Of a stretch of DNA of 64,000 nucleotides, positions 62,004 through 64,000 are shown in pieces. The position numbers and the translations under genes were made by a program. Location: NCBI RefSeq assembly GCF_000619905.2, contig NZ_CP012371.1, positions 868,001-932,000 on the forward strand. Reading direction: 5' to 3'. The notes under the pieces are model-generated. The model had not been told where the DNA came from. It saw nothing but the letters and a program-made list of their open reading frames with translations, and ran no database searches. This DNA is from Nitrosospira briensis C-128 (GTDB lineage: Bacteria > Pseudomonadota > Gammaproteobacteria > Burkholderiales > Nitrosomonadaceae). Within the stretch, counting starts at the first letter, position 1. The number at the start of each line of letters is the position of its first letter.

Positions 62004-63332
62004 CTATCTCGCCGGCAATCCACCGCCGCCCTTGAAGTTGGTTTTCTTCAGCAAGCTTTCATACTGATGAGACATTATGTACGCCTGAACCTGCGCCATG
62101 AAGTCCATGGTTACCACCACGATAATGAGGAGAGATGTCCCCCCAAAGTAAAATGGCACGTTCCATTTCAAAATCAGGAATTCCGGCAGCAAACACACGA
62201 GTGTTACGTAAATCGCTCCGGCCAGGGTGAGCCTCAGCATAATGCGTTCGATATACTTGGCAGTTTGCTCGCCCGGACGAATTCCAGGGATGAAAGCCCC
62301 ACTTTTTTTCAGATTCTCCGCAGTTTCTCTCGGATTAAATACAAGCGCGGTATAAAAGAAACAGAAAAATACGATCATCGCCGCATACATCATCACGTAA
62401 ATCGGCTGGCCCGGCGATAACGCGCCGCTCATATCCTTCAACCAGTTCATCGATTCGCCCGTCGCAAACCACCCCGCTAACGTAGCCGGAAATAAAATAA
62501 TGCTGGAAGCGAAGATCGGGGGAATGACACCCGACATATTCAGCTTCAACGGCAAATGAGAACTTTGGCCGCCATAAACCTTTCGTCCAACCTGGCGTTT
62601 CGCATAATTTACCAGTATCTTCCGCTGGCCGCGCTCGACGAAAACCACGAAGGCTGTCACCGCCGTTGCCGCCACGAAGATCCCCAATGCCACCAGAAAA
62701 TGCATCGCACCCGTTCTGACCAGTTCCAGCGTACCCCCGATTGCGCTGGGGAGTCCCGCTGCGATGCCGGCAAAAATTATGAGCGATATACCATTGCCGA
62801 TGCCGCGTTCAGTAATCTGTTCGCCTAACCACATCAGAAATATCGTGCCGGTAACCAACGTTATCACCGTTGTCAACAGGAACATCGGTCCGGGCTCGAT
62901 CACCAATCCGGGCTGGGATTGCAACGCGATCGATATGCCATACCCCTGCAGCAACGCCAATCCCAATGTACCGTATCGAGTGTATTGGGTAATTTTCCTG
63001 CGGCCCGATTCACCTTCCTTCTTCAGCGCTTCCAGATAGGGGAACGCAACCGTACCCAATTGCATGATGATCGAAGCCGAAATATACGGCATGATCCCGA
63101 GGGCAAAGATCGAAAAACGGGAAAGCGCGCCGCCCGAAAACATGTTGAACATACCAAGGATACCTCCCTGCTGCGACTCGAATAAGTCTTTCAGCACCAC
63201 CGGGTCGATACCAGGCACCGGAACATGCGCCCCAATACGATAAACAACCAATGCGAGCAACAGAAACCACAGCCGACGTTTCAAGTCGCCGAGCTTTCCT
63301 GAGAGTCCCCGCAGGGATTCACTAGCGGCCAA
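62004..63332 (-). CDS. secY: preprotein translocase subunit SecY
   Basis: The 442-residue protein has ten membrane segments and SecY blocks: [77 protein letters not shown] and [25 protein letters not shown]. The start is a TTG at 63332 with GAGGAGACAG directly upstream; no nearby ATG precedes the conserved start. Confidence 0.98.
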   Translation of the reverse strand: MAASESLRGLSGKLGDLKRRLWFLLLALVVYRIGAHVPVPGIDPVVLKDLFESQQGGILGMFNMFSGGALSRFSIFALGIMPYISASIIMQLGTVAFPYLEALKKEGESGRRKITQYTRYGTLGLALLQGYGISIALQSQPGLVIEPGPMFLLTTVITLVTGTIFLMWLGEQITERGIGNGISLIIFAGIAAGLPSAIGGTLELVRTGAMHFLVALGIFVAATAVTAFVVFVERGQRKILVNYAKRQVGRKVYGGQSSHLPLKLNMSGVIPPIFASSIILFPATLAGWFATGESMNWLKDMSGALSPGQPIYVMMYAAMIVFFCFFYTALVFNPRETAENLKKSGAFIPGIRPGEQTAKYIERIMLRLTLAGAIYVTLVCLLPEFLILKWNVPFYFGGTSLLIIVVVTMDFMAQVQAYIMSHQYESLLKKTNFKGGGGLPAR

Positions 63333-63349
63333 TCTGTCTCCTCTCGAGT

Positions 63350-63781
63350 TTATTCAACGCTGCCGCCAACAGCTTCGATCGCAGCTTTGGCGCCTTTTGT
63401 GACTGCGATGCCCTGCAACTTAAATGCGCGCTCCACCTTCCCGGAAAGTATCACTTTGGCGCTCAAGGCAGATCCGGGAATAACCCCCGCCTGCTTCAGG
63501 ACCAGAATATCGATTTCATTTCCGGGTAATCTTCCCAAGGCTGACAGTCGCACCTCAGCGGTAGCGCTCCGGGTAAGTGATACAAAACCGCGCTTGGGCA
63601 GGCGACGTTGAAGGGGCATCTGACCGCCTTCGAAACCTACCTTATGAAAGCCACCCGAGCGAGATTTTTGTCCCTTGTGACCTCGTCCGGCAGTTTTACC
63701 GAGGCCGGAACCAATACCGCGCCCCAAACGCCGCCTTGCATGCTTGGCGCCACCGGCGGGTTTAATGGAATTCAGCTGCAT
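63350..63781 (-). CDS. rplO: 50S ribosomal protein L15
   Basis: The 143-residue protein has the glycine/arginine-rich N-terminus ([31 protein letters not shown]) and the C-terminal strand region [32 protein letters not shown]. Its ATG directly follows the rpmD stop. Confidence 0.97.
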   Translation of the reverse strand: MQLNSIKPAGGAKHARRRLGRGIGSGLGKTAGRGHKGQKSRSGGFHKVGFEGGQMPLQRRLPKRGFVSLTRSATAEVRLSALGRLPGNEIDILVLKQAGVIPGSALSAKVILSGKVERAFKLQGIAVTKGAKAAIEAVGGSVE

Positions 63782-63970
63782 TTACGCCTCACTCTTTACA
63801 AGGTAATAGATATTATTGATCATACCTCGCACGGCTGGAGTATCCTCCAGCTCAGCGCTGCTGTTTATTCCGCGCAATCCCAGTCCACGCGCAGTCGCAC
63901 GATGCGATCGTTTCGTACCGATCAGGCTCTTGACCAAAGTTACTTTAATCTTTTTTTTATCCTTGGTCAT
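63782..63970 (-). CDS. rpmD: 50S ribosomal protein L30
   Basis: The 62-residue protein ([54 protein letters not shown]) is complete L30. Its ATG overlaps the rpsE stop (ATGA) and it abuts rplO. Confidence 0.97.
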   Translation of the reverse strand: MTKDKKKIKVTLVKSLIGTKRSHRATARGLGLRGINSSAELEDTPAVRGMINNIYYLVKSEA

Positions 63971-64000
63971 TTCGCCAGGCCCATGATTTCTTCTACGCTC
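63967..64000 (-). CDS. rpsE: 30S ribosomal protein S5, C-terminal end (partial)
   Basis: The last 11 codons visible read [10 protein letters not shown] and stop (TGA at 63969-63967), matching the S5 ending (SVEEI). The gene continues beyond the window. Its position before rpmD is the standard spc-operon order. Confidence 0.85.
   Translation of the reverse strand, partial: SVEEIMGLAK

Overview
The window is chromosomal DNA from an ammonia-oxidising betaproteobacterium. The best match I recognise is the Nitrosospira group, from the 274-residue AmoA and the overall gene content. Diagnostic genes are a complete hydroxylamine oxidation cluster (haoA-haoB-cycA-cycB, 44.9-49.3 kb, + strand) and a complete ammonia monooxygenase operon (amoC-amoA-amoB, 54.4-51.3 kb, - strand). 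The two converge on a single MocR-type regulator gene. The rest is mostly core metabolism and information processing. I see no prophage, CRISPR array, rRNA or tRNA.

Layout: 1-2973 end of pcnB, folK, a deoxynucleoside kinase, panB, panC. 3.5-7.2 kb a Crp/Fnr-type regulator convergent with acnA. 7.3-10.7 kb an SDR protein, a lipase-like hydrolase and an unrecognised membrane protein. 10.7-15.9 kb (- strand) mdh-prpB-prpC-mliC-prpD. 16.3-32.1 kb (+ strand) a TCA-cycle run sdhCDA, zwf, glgP, sdhB, sdhE, gltA, sucA, sucB, lpd. 32.4-39.7 kb the histidine operon hisGDCBHAFIE, then hinT, tatA, tatB, tatC. 42.3-44.3 kb a DegS-like protease and a Nif3-like protein. 44.9-54.4 kb nitrification genes. 55.1-58.5 kb gluQ, an NDH-2-like flavoprotein and two small hypotheticals. 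58.7-64 kb (- strand) rpsE(end)-rpmD-rplO-secY-infA-rpmJ-rpsM-rpsK-rpsD-rpoA-rplQ.

How it works together: AmoCAB oxidises ammonia to hydroxylamine. HaoA oxidises hydroxylamine further, and electrons pass through cytochrome c554 (CycA) and the membrane tetraheme CycB to quinone. The adjacent TCA genes form a nearly complete oxidative cycle, including 2-oxoglutarate dehydrogenase, alongside methylcitrate-cycle genes.

The most unusual content is non-coding. There are two families of terminal-inverted-repeat elements. Family A has five copies (three full, about 375-388 bp, and two internally deleted) that sit between co-directional genes. Family B has two copies of exactly 178 bp. A separate 73-bp sequence is repeated upstream of both haoA and cycA. 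The amoC leader carries four copies of a GGTGTTGCTYG-type motif, and the amoC-amoA gap carries two stem-loops. Two genes appear frameshifted as read here: glgP by one missing C, and gluQ by what looks like loss of one 4-bp repeat unit at its signature motif.
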